A DNA stretch of 64,000 nt from Rhodospirillales bacterium (lineage in GTDB: Bacteria; Pseudomonadota; Alphaproteobacteria; SMXQ01), in the NCBI GenBank assembly GCA_018666775.1, contig JABIXC010000017.1:496001-560000 (forward strand), in the 5' to 3' direction. The stretch's first letter is position 1. Each line of letters starts with the position of its first letter. Shown one piece after another: positions 8,445 to 17,051 of the stretch. The notes beneath the pieces are model-generated. The model saw nothing but the letters and a program-made list of their open reading frames with translations. It made no database searches and was not told where the DNA came from. The position numbers and the translations under genes were made by a program.

Positions 8445-10541
8445 ATGACCCAGCAAGAAGATGCCGTCATCACGGTCGAGATTGAAGATGGCGTTGCCAT
8501 CATCACCATCAACAATCCACCGGTTAATGCCATTTCTCAGGCCGTCCGCCAGGGACTGAAAGAAGCCATTGAGGCCATCAATGACGATGACACCGTCAAG
8601 GCTGCGGTCATTGCCGCCCATGGGCGCACGTTTATAGCCGGGGCCGATGTCCGTGAATTTGGCAAGCCGCCCCAGACCCCCAGCCTGCCAGAAACCATTT
8701 CAGCCATTGAAAATTCTGAAAAGCCGGTGGTTGCCGCCATTAATGGCGTCGCACTTGGCGGTGGATTGGAAATTGCCCTTGGCTGTCATTACCGGATTGC
8801 CGGGCCTAAAGCCCGGGTTGGCCTTCCCGAAGTGACTTTGGGCCTTATTCCCGGTGCTGGCGGCACGCAACGTTTGCCCCGGTTAGCAGGCGTTGAAGCG
8901 GCCCTTGATCTGATTTCAAGCGGCCGCCATGCAGGCGTCAAAGAAGGTTTTAAATTGGGCATTATCGATGGCGTCACCGATGGCGAAAACGATGATATCA
9001 AGGATTTCGCCATTAATTTTGCGGGCAAAGCCGTTGGCGATCCCCTGCCCCGGATTTCCGCCATGGAAACCGCAAAACCGGCGGATGATTTCTTTGAAAC
9101 CCAACAAAAAAAGCTGGCGGGCAAGGCCCGGGGCCAACTCAGCCCGTTGATGGCCCTTGATGCGGTCAAAGCCGCCGTGGAACTGCCCTTTGAGGACGGC
9201 ATAAAGAAAGAACGGGAAATTTTCCAGAAACTGCGCGATTCTGATCAGGCCAAAGCCCTTCGCCATGCCTTTTTTGCAGAACGCGCCGTATCCAAAGTGC
9301 CGGGTTTAGAGAATGCAAAACCCAGAACCCTTGAAACCATCGCCATCATTGGCGGGGGCACCATGGGCGCTGGCATCACCGTCGCCGTCCTGCGATCAGG
9401 CTTTGACGTCATCATGATCGAATGTGACGCAGATGCCGTGGCCCGGGGCCAAGCCAATGTTGCCAAAAATCTGGATGGTTACGTCAGCCGTGGCCGCATG
9501 ACAGAAGATCAAAAAACTGATTTATTAAAAAGATTTAGAGTAACAACTGAATATTCTGAATTAAGCGATACAGACGTTGTCATCGAAGCGGTCTTTGAAG
9601 ATTTAGACGTTAAGAAAGACGTGTTCCAAAAGCTGGATGCGGCCATGAAACCGGGGGCTGTTCTGGCCAGCAACACGTCATATCTGGACCTCAATCAAAT
9701 CGCTGCATTCACCAAACGCCCCGAAGACGTGGTTGGATTGCATTTCTTCTCCCCCGCCCACGTCATGCGATTGCTGGAAATTGTCCGTGGCGACAAAACC
9801 AGCGACGATGTTTTAGCAACTGGGTTTGCATTTGCCAAAAAGCTCGGCAAGGTTGGCGTGTTATCCGGTGTCTGTGATGGGTTCATCGGCAATCGCATCC
9901 TCGCCCAAATGCGCAAACAGGCCGATTACATGATCGAAGACGGCGCCATGCCGTCAGATGTGGACAAAGCCGTCGAAGGATTGGGCCTGCCCATGGGGCC
10001 GTTCCGGGTCATGGATATGGCGGGACTTGATATCAGTTGGGCTGCGCGCAAGCGCCAAGCACCCGATCGCGATCCCAATGAACGCTACGTTGCCATTGCT
10101 GACCGCATCTGTGAAACGGGCTGTTTCGGCCAGAAAACTGGCAGCGGCTGGTATGTCTATGACAATGGCAAATATGAACCCAATCCCGATGCCGAAAAGA
10201 TCATTTTAGAAGAATCGAGCAAAAAGAACATCACGCGCCGTGAATTCGACCCCCAGGAAATTCAGGATCGCATCCTTTATGCCATGATCAATGAAGGGGC
10301 CAAAATACTGGCCGAAGGCATTGCCAAACGGCCGCTAGACATCGATATGGTTGAAGTTTTTGGCTATGGCTTCCCACGCTGGCGGGGCGGGCCTATGTGC
10401 ACGGCAGATTTGATTGGGTTGCCCAAGGTTCTCGATGCCATCAAGACCTTCGAAAAAGAAGACCCGGCATTTTGGAAGCCCGCTTCGCTGCTTGTAAACC
10501 TTGTCGAAACCGGCAAGGATTTCGCCAGCCTTAACGCCTGA
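8445..10541 (+). CDS. Bifunctional enoyl-CoA hydratase / 3-hydroxyacyl-CoA dehydrogenase
   Basis: The 698-residue product is a fused beta-oxidation enzyme. Residues 1-190 form a crotonase domain with FIAGADVREFG near 64, NGVALGGGLEIALGCHYRIA near 101 and the catalytic-glutamate segment GLPEVTLGLIPGAGGTQRLP near 125. Residues 295-480 hold the Rossmann NAD-binding domain starting IIGGGTMGAGITVAVL, with the HFFSPAHVMRLLEIVRG motif. The C-terminal helical domain ends with FGYGFPRWRGGPM. The enzyme hydrates an enoyl-CoA and oxidises the 3-hydroxyacyl-CoA, here probably for C6-C7 dicarboxyl-CoA intermediates after ring opening. The next hydratase gene follows by 20 bp, and the thiolase is convergent just beyond it, giving a full beta-oxidation set. 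Confidence 0.93.
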   Translation: MTQQEDAVITVEIEDGVAIITINNPPVNAISQAVRQGLKEAIEAINDDDTVKAAVIAAHGRTFIAGADVREFGKPPQTPSLPETISAIENSEKPVVAAINGVALGGGLEIALGCHYRIAGPKARVGLPEVTLGLIPGAGGTQRLPRLAGVEAALDLISSGRHAGVKEGFKLGIIDGVTDGENDDIKDFAINFAGKAVGDPLPRISAMETAKPADDFFETQQKKLAGKARGQLSPLMALDAVKAAVELPFEDGIKKEREIFQKLRDSDQAKALRHAFFAERAVSKVPGLENAKPRTLETIAIIGGGTMGAGITVAVLRSGFDVIMIECDADAVARGQANVAKNLDGYVSRGRMTEDQKTDLLKRFRVTTEYSELSDTDVVIEAVFEDLDVKKDVFQKLDAAMKPGAVLASNTSYLDLNQIAAFTKRPEDVVGLHFFSPAHVMRLLEIVRGDKTSDDVLATGFAFAKKLGKVGVLSGVCDGFIGNRILAQMRKQADYMIEDGAMPSDVDKAVEGLGLPMGPFRVMDMAGLDISWAARKRQAPDRDPNERYVAIADRICETGCFGQKTGSGWYVYDNGKYEPNPDAEKIILEESSKKNITRREFDPQEIQDRILYAMINEGAKILAEGIAKRPLDIDMVEVFGYGFPRWRGGPMCTADLIGLPKVLDAIKTFEKEDPAFWKPASLLVNLVETGKDFASLNA

Positions 10542-10561
10542 TTACCGGGACCATCAAGACC

Positions 10562-11335
10562 ATGCCCATCACGACTGCTTTTCCCAGTGACGGCGTGGCC
10601 GTTTTAACCCTTGATAATCCAAAGCTGCGCAATGCGTTGACGGCGGATGCCAGGGGCCAATTGCGCGATGCCCTTGAAACGCTTCGCAGCGATATATCCG
10701 TCAAAGCCGTTGTAATCACGGGGGCTGGCGGGCATTTTTGTGCCGGCGGTGATATCCGAACCATGGGTGAGACCGACCTTGATGTCATTGATGAACGCAT
10801 GGGGGATGTTGCCAAAACCGCCACTTTGATCGCCCAATTCCCAAAACCCTTGATTGCTGCCGTTTCTGGCCATGCCGCAGGGGCCGGTGTCAGCCTGGCA
10901 TGTCTTTGTGATGTGGTGGTGGCCGATGAAAGCGCACAGTTCACATTTTCCTTTCTGCGCCTGGCCCTTGGGCCCGATTGGGGCTTGAGCTTTACCCTTG
11001 CCCAACGCATTGGGGCCACAAAAGCACGAGGTTTAATCCTGTCTCGCGGGAGCATTGATGGGGGGCAAGCCCATCGCATTGGCCTGGTTGATACGATATC
11101 CGAAGATGGAAAAGCGCTGGAAACCGCAGTGGATCAAGCCGCCCGGTTCAATGACGGCCCAGTCGAGGCCACAAAAGCGGTTAAATCAATGCTGCAAGAC
11201 TTGAATGGCCTGAAAGCTGCCCTTGAGGCCGAAGCCAAAATGCAGCGCACGCGTTTCCCGGCATGGGAACACCAAGAAGGCGCAAAGGCTTTTTCTGAAA
11301 AACGCAGCCCGGATTATACAAAAAAGTCTGATTAA
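10562..11335 (+). CDS. Enoyl-CoA hydratase/isomerase family protein
   Basis: The 257-residue product is a single-domain crotonase. It shows FCAGGDIRTMG near residue 59 and the oxyanion-hole segment SGHAAGAGVSLACLCDVVVA near 99. The position that holds the second catalytic Glu in hydratases reads FLRLALGPDWGLSFTLAQ, without Glu, so it resembles isomerase- or PaaG-like members more than classical hydratases. It follows the fusion gene closely in the same operon and ends two bases before the convergent thiolase. A double-bond shift in dehydroadipyl-CoA would suit the route from BoxC to 3-oxoadipyl-CoA, but the substrate is inferred. Confidence 0.88.
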   Translation: MPITTAFPSDGVAVLTLDNPKLRNALTADARGQLRDALETLRSDISVKAVVITGAGGHFCAGGDIRTMGETDLDVIDERMGDVAKTATLIAQFPKPLIAAVSGHAAGAGVSLACLCDVVVADESAQFTFSFLRLALGPDWGLSFTLAQRIGATKARGLILSRGSIDGGQAHRIGLVDTISEDGKALETAVDQAARFNDGPVEATKAVKSMLQDLNGLKAALEAEAKMQRTRFPAWEHQEGAKAFSEKRSPDYTKKSD

Positions 11336-11337
11336 GT

Positions 11338-12540
11338 TCAGACCCTTTCCAGTAACAACGCAATGCCCTGTCCAACGCCGATGCACATAGTGCAAATGGC
11401 GCGATTAACGCCGCGTTCGTGCAGTTCTTGCGTGGCCGTCAAGGCAATGCGTGCCCCCGACATCCCCAAAGGATGGCCAAGCGCGATGGCCCCGCCATTG
11501 GGATTAACGTGTTCCGCATCATCGGCAAGGCCAAGTTGGCGCATAACCGCCAGACCCTGACTGGCAAAAGCCTCGTTCAGCTCGATGATATCGATGTCTT
11601 TGATGCCAAGCCCGGTGCGTGCAAGCAGCTTTTCTGTCGCAGGTGCCGGGCCGATGCCCATGATCCGGGGCGGAACACCCGCCGCCGCCATGGCAACAAT
11701 GCGGGCACGCGGGGTAAGCCCGTGCTTTTTAGCGGCATCTTCCGATGCCACAATCAGGGCCGCCGCCCCATCATTGACACCACTGGCATTGCCCGCCGTA
11801 ACGGTGCCGCCTTCTCTAAAAGGCGTGCCCAGTTTGGCAAGCACTTCCAGGGTTGTATCGGGGCGGGGATGTTCGTCTTGATCAACAATTTTGGGGTCAC
11901 CGCGCCGTTGTGGAATGGAAACCGGCACGATTTCTTTGGCAAATCGCCCGGACTTCATGGCCGCGCCACAGCGTTGCTGGGACCGATGCGCAAAGGCATC
12001 CTGGTCTTCGCGGCTGATGTTGAAATCTTCGGCAACATTTTCTCCAGTTTCTGGCATAGAATCAACACCATACTGGCTTTTCATAATCCTATTGACGAAC
12101 CGCCAGCCAAGGGTGGTATCGTGCATTTCCGCTGCCCGGGAATACGCCGTTTCGGCCTTTCCCATCACGAACGGGGCGCGCGACATGCTTTCAACACCGC
12201 CTGCAATCATCAAATCTGTGTCGCCTGAACGGATGCTGCGTGCCGCCAGCCCCAAGGCATCAAGACCAGAACCGCATAACCGGTTCACGGTTGAGCCCGA
12301 TACTGTTTCAGGCAGGCCTGCCAAAAGTCCGGCCATTCTGGCAACGTTGCGATTGTCTTCACCCGCCTGATTGGCACAGCCCAGAATCACGTCATCAATG
12401 GCTGCTGGATCAAGGGATGGGTTGCGTTCCATCAGGGCTTTAATGACATGGGCCGCAAGATCATCAGGGCGAACCTGGGCAAGCCCCCCACCATAACGGC
12501 CAACGGGGGTACGAATGGCATCACAAATAAAAGCGTCCAC
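11338..12540 (-). CDS. pcaF: 3-oxoadipyl-CoA thiolase (PcaF type)
   Basis: A 400-residue thiolase, the normal length of PcaF. The nucleophilic cysteine is in [17 protein letters not shown] near residue 90, and the C-terminal active-site motifs [16 protein letters not shown] and [14 protein letters not shown] are intact. Strings such as [17 protein letters not shown] and [15 protein letters not shown] are typical of the PcaF/PaaJ branch. It cleaves 3-oxoadipyl-CoA to succinyl-CoA and acetyl-CoA. The start is taken as the GTG at 12540, which has GGAG eight bases upstream and gives the family N-terminus [19 protein letters not shown]; a longer in-frame extension upstream is not family-like. It can serve both the box route and the protocatechuate route encoded near 60 kb. 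Confidence 0.93.
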   Translation of the reverse strand: MDAFICDAIRTPVGRYGGGLAQVRPDDLAAHVIKALMERNPSLDPAAIDDVILGCANQAGEDNRNVARMAGLLAGLPETVSGSTVNRLCGSGLDALGLAARSIRSGDTDLMIAGGVESMSRAPFVMGKAETAYSRAAEMHDTTLGWRFVNRIMKSQYGVDSMPETGENVAEDFNISREDQDAFAHRSQQRCGAAMKSGRFAKEIVPVSIPQRRGDPKIVDQDEHPRPDTTLEVLAKLGTPFREGGTVTAGNASGVNDGAAALIVASEDAAKKHGLTPRARIVAMAAAGVPPRIMGIGPAPATEKLLARTGLGIKDIDIIELNEAFASQGLAVMRQLGLADDAEHVNPNGGAIALGHPLGMSGARIALTATQELHERGVNRAICTMCIGVGQGIALLLERV

Positions 12541-12664
12541 GATCAATCTCCAAAGCTTATGGGCTGCTGTACAGCACGAAGCGTGCGCTATATTACATTC
12601 ACAACCAAGATAGAAGCCCTTATAGAAGAACTTGCCACCAATTCGAAGGCTCAGTTGGAAAAAA

Positions 12665-13588
12665 ATGATGGCCCAAAAGCTTTGCCCCCTACCCGATGCC
12701 ATCGATCGCATCGTCAAAAACGGCAGTTCCGTTGTCATTGGGGCGGGGCTAGAGCCTGATATTCCCTTTTGCGCGGTCTATGAAATTATTCGCCAAGCAA
12801 AGCGCGACCTGAGGGTGATTGCGCCTATTTCCGATGCGGCGTCCGATATGTTGATCGGTGCGGGCTGTGTGGGCGGCATCATCGGTGCCTGGGTTGGCAA
12901 TATGCTGGGCGGGCTTGGCTATAATTACCGCCGCGCCGTCGAACAATCTGTCCCCAATGCCATCACCATCAGCGATTATTCCAACCTGTCTCTGGGCATG
13001 GCCCTGTTTGCCGGGGCCAACGGCCTGCCTTATGTGCCCATGCGATCGCTTTTGGGGTCTGATATTGTTCAATCAAACGATGATCTGAAAATGGGAAAAA
13101 ATCCCTTTAACCCCGATGAGCCGGTGGTTCTGGTGCCGCCCCTGATACCCGATGTTGCCATAATCGCCGTGCAACGCGCAGATGAGGCGGGTAATTGCCA
13201 CCATTGGGGCAGTCGTGGATTGGCGGAAGAAGCCGCCCTTGGGGCTGAGACGGTCATTATCATTGCCGATGAAATCGTCGATGGCGATGTCATTGCCTCT
13301 GATCCATCTCGGGTTTTGGTGCCGGGCCATCTGGTTAGTGCCGTTTGTCATGTGCCTGCAGGGATACACCCCGCCCCCATGACCGGGCGTTGGCAGCGCG
13401 ATAATGATTTCTTTGATGCGTATCGGCTGGCATCCCGGGATCGGGACGGGTTCCTCAAATGGCTGGATGAATGGGTGCTCAACCTTGCTGGCCATGATGC
13501 CTATTTGGAAAAACTGGGCGACCGGATTGATGCGTTAAAAATAAAAGGCCAAAGCCCGTCAGCGCCCGCCAATTATGCTGCCACCTGA
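12665..13588 (+). CDS. Class I CoA-transferase-like alpha subunit (GctA/CatI family)
   Basis: About 307 residues, related to the large subunit of glutaconate-type CoA-transferases. It has the usual order: an N-terminal glycine-rich segment (IGAGLEPDIPFCAVYEII), a Gly-rich loop around GGIIGAWVGNMLGGLGYNYRRA, and PLIPDVAIIAVQRADEAGNCHHWG near residue 155. It is divergent from pcaF, and its likely beta partner is encoded at 7.0-7.8 kb on the other strand. Two adjacent ATGs compete as start; an upstream in-frame extension is unlikely because it overlaps the pcaF promoter. It may be a CoA-transferase or, like IpdA, a cyclic acyl-CoA hydrolase subunit. Confidence 0.78.
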   Translation: MMAQKLCPLPDAIDRIVKNGSSVVIGAGLEPDIPFCAVYEIIRQAKRDLRVIAPISDAASDMLIGAGCVGGIIGAWVGNMLGGLGYNYRRAVEQSVPNAITISDYSNLSLGMALFAGANGLPYVPMRSLLGSDIVQSNDDLKMGKNPFNPDEPVVLVPPLIPDVAIIAVQRADEAGNCHHWGSRGLAEEAALGAETVIIIADEIVDGDVIASDPSRVLVPGHLVSAVCHVPAGIHPAPMTGRWQRDNDFFDAYRLASRDRDGFLKWLDEWVLNLAGHDAYLEKLGDRIDALKIKGQSPSAPANYAAT

Positions 13589-13634
13589 GATGGCTATACC
13601 AAAAAGAGATAGATGCTATTCCTTTTTTGTGTTT

Positions 13635-13661
13635 GTGATATAGCGCTCTGCGTTCTATCAC
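13635..13661. promoter_or_regulatory. Inverted repeat upstream of first HDO gene
   Basis: Arms GTGATA and TATCAC are separated by 15 bases, about 55 bases before the HDO start codon. It may be an operator; no matching copy was found upstream of the second HDO gene, so support is weak. Confidence 0.3.
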
Positions 13662-13715
13662 TTGAAGATCGTCCAATCGTTTGACGCCCCATTTTAGATA
13701 AGGATATTTCCCACC

Positions 13716-14501
13716 ATGCCCCGCGATACAAAAGCCAAAGGATTTATCCGAGATCTGGACAACATCCTCGATAATTTCTGCAACCGGGTACGCTACATCA
13801 ATGAGCCCTACAATCAGGGCCGCGCCTATATGTTCTGCGAACAGCATCGCCTGAACACGCGCCAGCGCAATTCAGTGCTGAAGCTCAAGGTAGCGACCAA
13901 CACACCGGATTGGGAAACCCGCATGCGCATTCTTGGGGCGTGCACCGAAGAATTAATTGCCGATGACGAATTTGGCGACGGCCTGCCCCATTGGCTGATG
14001 CTGGAGAATGTTGGCGTGAAAGCCGGCATGTCCCGCGCCAAGCTGCGCAACGCCAAACCGTTGCCGACCACCCAGTTGGCGTGGAATGCCTGGATGGGAG
14101 TCATGGGCAATTGCCATTGGCTGGAAGGCCTTTTGGCCAATGTCGTGTCTGAACGCACCAATTTGAAGGGCTATGGCAAGGGCACCTTCAAAAATCATGG
14201 CTGGTTGGGCATTGAACGGCTGCGTTGGAAAAAGCTGTTCCCGCATATGACCGACGCAGACCTGAAATTCTTTAAAATTCATAACGAAGCCGATGAAATC
14301 CATTCCGATCTTGGCTGGAAAAATCTGGCCAAACACGCCAAATCACTCCACATGGAAGACCGGCTTTTGGAACTGGCAGAGCAGAATCTAGCCATCTGGG
14401 AGGTTTATCTCAATGGCATTGGTGATGCAGGGGATATGCTGAATAAAACCCTGAAAAAGCGCAAACCCGCCCGTAAAGCCAAAACAGCCAAGAAAAAGTA
14501 A
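13716..14501 (+). CDS. Haem-oxygenase-fold (PqqC/TenA-like) putative diiron oxidase, HDO-1
   Basis: The 261-residue helical protein resembles the PqqC/TenA superfamily that includes haem-oxygenase-like diiron oxidases (CADD, UndA, BesC, SznF). The ligand pattern can be traced: Glu-85 and His-92 in DDEFGDGLPHW, a helix Glu near 146 (LLANVVSE), then His-189, Asp-193 and His-196 in IHNEADEIHSD, an H-x3-D-x2-H motif as in CADD. The last 15 residues are a Lys/Arg/Ala-rich basic tail. It starts at an ATG with AAGGAT upstream and leads a + strand run of three two-cupin genes. A second protein with the same motif leads the second cupin triad near 46.9 kb. Known family members oxidise amino or fatty acids with O2; the substrate here is unknown. 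Confidence 0.75.
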   Translation: MPRDTKAKGFIRDLDNILDNFCNRVRYINEPYNQGRAYMFCEQHRLNTRQRNSVLKLKVATNTPDWETRMRILGACTEELIADDEFGDGLPHWLMLENVGVKAGMSRAKLRNAKPLPTTQLAWNAWMGVMGNCHWLEGLLANVVSERTNLKGYGKGTFKNHGWLGIERLRWKKLFPHMTDADLKFFKIHNEADEIHSDLGWKNLAKHAKSLHMEDRLLELAEQNLAIWEVYLNGIGDAGDMLNKTLKKRKPARKAKTAKKK

Positions 14502-14612
14502 AATTAACACCCGTTAACGGCGTTTTTTACCCTTCTATCTCTTCTATCCTTGTGGCCCGGTGTGCTACAATGCCGCCGCAGAGTGCGCATGATTGTTCAA
14601 AGCAAGGATTAG

Positions 14613-15752
14613 ATGAAAATGGCGGAAATGCTACAGACTGACAAAGACAAAAAATTCCTGCTCGATCCCTTCCGGGATTGGGTGGATAACGAAGGTATCC
14701 CCTCGACAACGTCGCTTGGGCTTGACCTCAAAAAAGTTGAAACCACCCGTTGGGACCGCATTGATGCCAAGGGTGCATCGGTTGAACTGGTTGGGCGTGG
14801 TGATTTCATTTCCATCTTCGTCATTGATCTGGAACCCGGCGGAAAAACCTCCCCCCAGCAGCATCTTTACGAAGAAGTGGTCTATGTCATTTCTGGTCAT
14901 GGCTCGACCACGGTCGAAGATGCATCGGGTAAAAAGCACACATTCGAATGGGGACCAAAAAGCCTGTTCGCCCTGCCCCTGAACTGCAAATACCAGCATT
15001 TCAATGGTTCCGGCACCGAAGAAGCCCGGCTGTCGACAACCAACAGCCTGTGCATCATGTTGAACCTGTTCCACAATGATGAATTTATTTTCAACAATCC
15101 CTACCGTTTCCCGGAACGCGAAGGTGAAGCCAGCCATTTCTCCGGTGAAGGCGAATTCATCCCCATCAAGCCCGGTCGCAACATGTGGGAAACCAACTTC
15201 GTTCCCGATCTTGGCGCCTTTGAACTGAAAGCCTGGGAGGCACGCGGCGCGGGTTCTTCCAACATGAAGTTCATTCTGGCCGATGGCACCATGCATACCC
15301 ATTCATCGGAAATGCCTGTGGGCACATATAAAAAGGGCCATCGTCACGGCGCTGATTTCCACGTGTTCTGCGTCAAGGGCACGGGGTATTCCCTGCTGTG
15401 GTACGACATGGACGATAAAATCGAACGCGTTGACTGGGAACACGGCGTTGTTTTCGCCCCGCCAGACGGCATGTTCCACCAGCATTTCAACACCTCAGCT
15501 GAACCTGCCCGTTATCTGGCCATTGCCTTGGGTTCCATGCGCTATCCGTTTGTAGATTCCAAACGCAAACTATTTGGCGGTGGCGTTGACACCAGTGTTG
15601 ATGACGGCGGCAACCAGATTGAATACACCAGCCAGGATGCCCGCATCCATGGCATTTATCTGGAAGCACTTGCCAAGACCGGCGTTAAATCAAATATGGG
15701 CGACACCTTTGATGAAGCGCCGTATCTGGAAAAAATGAAAGCGTCCGTCTAA
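14613..15752 (+). CDS. Two-cupin protein, paralogue 1 of 6
   Basis: A 379-residue cytosolic protein with two cupin domains. The N-terminal cupin (about residues 60-155) keeps His-84 and Glu-88 (QHLYEE) but lacks the first His of the HxH pair and the late His, so its metal site looks degenerate. The C-terminal cupin (about 215-310) has His-243 and His-245 (KKGHRHG), a His-250 where cupins usually have Glu, and His-289 in FHQHFN: a possible four-histidine metal site. Shared blocks in all six paralogues are FEWGPKSLFALP, FNGSG, MWETNFVPD, RGAGSSN and the C-terminal GGNQIEY. It resembles paralogue 6 most. An oxygenase, isomerase or lyase role is possible; no function is known to me. Confidence 0.8.
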   Translation: MKMAEMLQTDKDKKFLLDPFRDWVDNEGIPSTTSLGLDLKKVETTRWDRIDAKGASVELVGRGDFISIFVIDLEPGGKTSPQQHLYEEVVYVISGHGSTTVEDASGKKHTFEWGPKSLFALPLNCKYQHFNGSGTEEARLSTTNSLCIMLNLFHNDEFIFNNPYRFPEREGEASHFSGEGEFIPIKPGRNMWETNFVPDLGAFELKAWEARGAGSSNMKFILADGTMHTHSSEMPVGTYKKGHRHGADFHVFCVKGTGYSLLWYDMDDKIERVDWEHGVVFAPPDGMFHQHFNTSAEPARYLAIALGSMRYPFVDSKRKLFGGGVDTSVDDGGNQIEYTSQDARIHGIYLEALAKTGVKSNMGDTFDEAPYLEKMKASV

Positions 15753-15770
15753 GGGCGTGGTTTTGTAAAG

Positions 15771-15810
15771 AACGGGCCCCGGAGCCTTCATTGGCCCCCG
15801 GTGGCCCGTT
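15771..15810 (+). terminator. Hairpin between cupin genes 1 and 2
   Basis: Arms AACGGGCC / GGCCCGTT with further GC pairing inside, followed by TTCTTATC. It sits between two genes of one apparent operon and may be a partial terminator or an mRNA-stabilising 3' end that changes the ratio of upstream to downstream products. Confidence 0.6.
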
Positions 15811-15870
15811 TCTTATCAACACATTTTGAATGCCACGGCCCAGCCTTGGGCTGCGCAAAGGAGAACATGG

Positions 15871-16983
15871 ATGTCCGAAACTACGGGCGACTATTATCTG
15901 CACGACACGTATCTGGCCTGGTGCAAAAATCAGGGCGTCCCCTTCGTCGAGGGGTTTGGCATTGATCTTCCCAGCCTTGAATTAAAGCCTTGGGATCAAT
16001 TCGGCATGGATGGGGCCATCTGTGAACTGGTTGGCGGCGATGATTTCATCTCCACCTTCTGTTTTGAAATCCCCCCCGGCGGAAAATCCAACCAATTGCA
16101 CCATGTCTACGAAGAGGTGATTTTTGTCCTTTCCGGCCATGGCTCCACCAGTGTTGAATTGCCCGATGGCACCAAGCGCACCTTCGAATGGGGGCCAAAT
16201 TCCCTGTTCCAGGTGCCGCTTAACGTCAAATATCAGCATTTCAATGGCTCCGGCCAAGAACCCGCGCGGCTAGCCAGCAACAACAATTTGCGCTTTTTGC
16301 TGAACCTGTTTCGCAATGAAACCTTCATCTTTGAAAACCCGATCCCGTTTGATGCCCGTTTGGGCGAAGACGGTTACTTCACGGGCGAAGGTGAATTAAT
16401 ACCGATCAAGCCGGGCCGCCACCAATGGGAAACAAATTTCGTTCCCGACATTTCAAATTTCGAATTGAAATCCTGGGATGCGCGCGGCGCGGGCAGTTCC
16501 AACCTGCGCTGGATTCTGGCCGATGGCACCATTGGTTGCCACACATCAGAAATGCCTGTGGGCACCTATAAAAAAGGCCATGCCCACACCAAGGGCACCA
16601 ATGTTTTCTGTGTATCGGGCACCGGCTACAGCCTGTTTTGGTACAATGACGACGATGAATATGAACGGGTAGATTGGAAGCACGGTGTGCTCTACACCCC
16701 GCCAGAAGACATGTTCCACCAACATTTCAACACCGCATCAGAACCTGCGCGTTATCTGGCGGTACAGTTTGGCTCTACCCGCTATCCCCTGTTTGAGGTC
16801 AAACGCCAAATTTGGGACAAGGGTGTCGATACGTCATTAAAAGACGGCGGTAATCAAATGGAATACGAAGACCAAAACCCGCGCATCCACAAAATTTGGT
16901 TGGATGAAATTGACAAAAATGGCGTGAAGTCTCAAATGGGCAAAATTTTTGACGAAGAAAAAATTCGCAAGGGCAACACGTAA
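15871..16983 (+). CDS. Two-cupin protein, paralogue 2 of 6
   Basis: A 370-residue two-cupin protein. The start is the ATG of MSETTGDYY, which has AAAGGAG upstream; an earlier in-frame ATG lies in the preceding hairpin region and lacks such a site. In the N-terminal cupin the ligand segment reads LHHVYEEV, so this is the only paralogue with two adjacent histidines before the Glu. The C-terminal cupin has KKGHAHTKGTNVF: the first two His remain but the third, His in the other copies, is Asn. The final FHQHFN His is present. These changes suggest a different metal site or substrate from its neighbours. It is flanked by the hairpin upstream and by paralogue 3 about 70 bp downstream. Confidence 0.8.
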   Translation: MSETTGDYYLHDTYLAWCKNQGVPFVEGFGIDLPSLELKPWDQFGMDGAICELVGGDDFISTFCFEIPPGGKSNQLHHVYEEVIFVLSGHGSTSVELPDGTKRTFEWGPNSLFQVPLNVKYQHFNGSGQEPARLASNNNLRFLLNLFRNETFIFENPIPFDARLGEDGYFTGEGELIPIKPGRHQWETNFVPDISNFELKSWDARGAGSSNLRWILADGTIGCHTSEMPVGTYKKGHAHTKGTNVFCVSGTGYSLFWYNDDDEYERVDWKHGVLYTPPEDMFHQHFNTASEPARYLAVQFGSTRYPLFEVKRQIWDKGVDTSLKDGGNQMEYEDQNPRIHKIWLDEIDKNGVKSQMGKIFDEEKIRKGNT

Positions 16984-17051
16984 TTTTTACGAAGTAAAAA
17001 TGCGCAAAAATAACACGTAATCAAGACGTTGATGAAAGGGGGGATTGAGAA

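Noticed and set aside
12541-12738. N-terminal extension of the thiolase
   Set aside because: An upstream in-frame ATG would add 66 residues with no thiolase similarity and would run into the divergent gene. The GTG with a good ribosome site gives the exact family N-terminus.
13716-14501. HDO-1 as PqqC or TenA in cofactor synthesis
   Set aside because: No pqq or thiamine genes are near, and the H-x3-D-x2-H metal motif is that of diiron-type members, not of PqqC or TenA.
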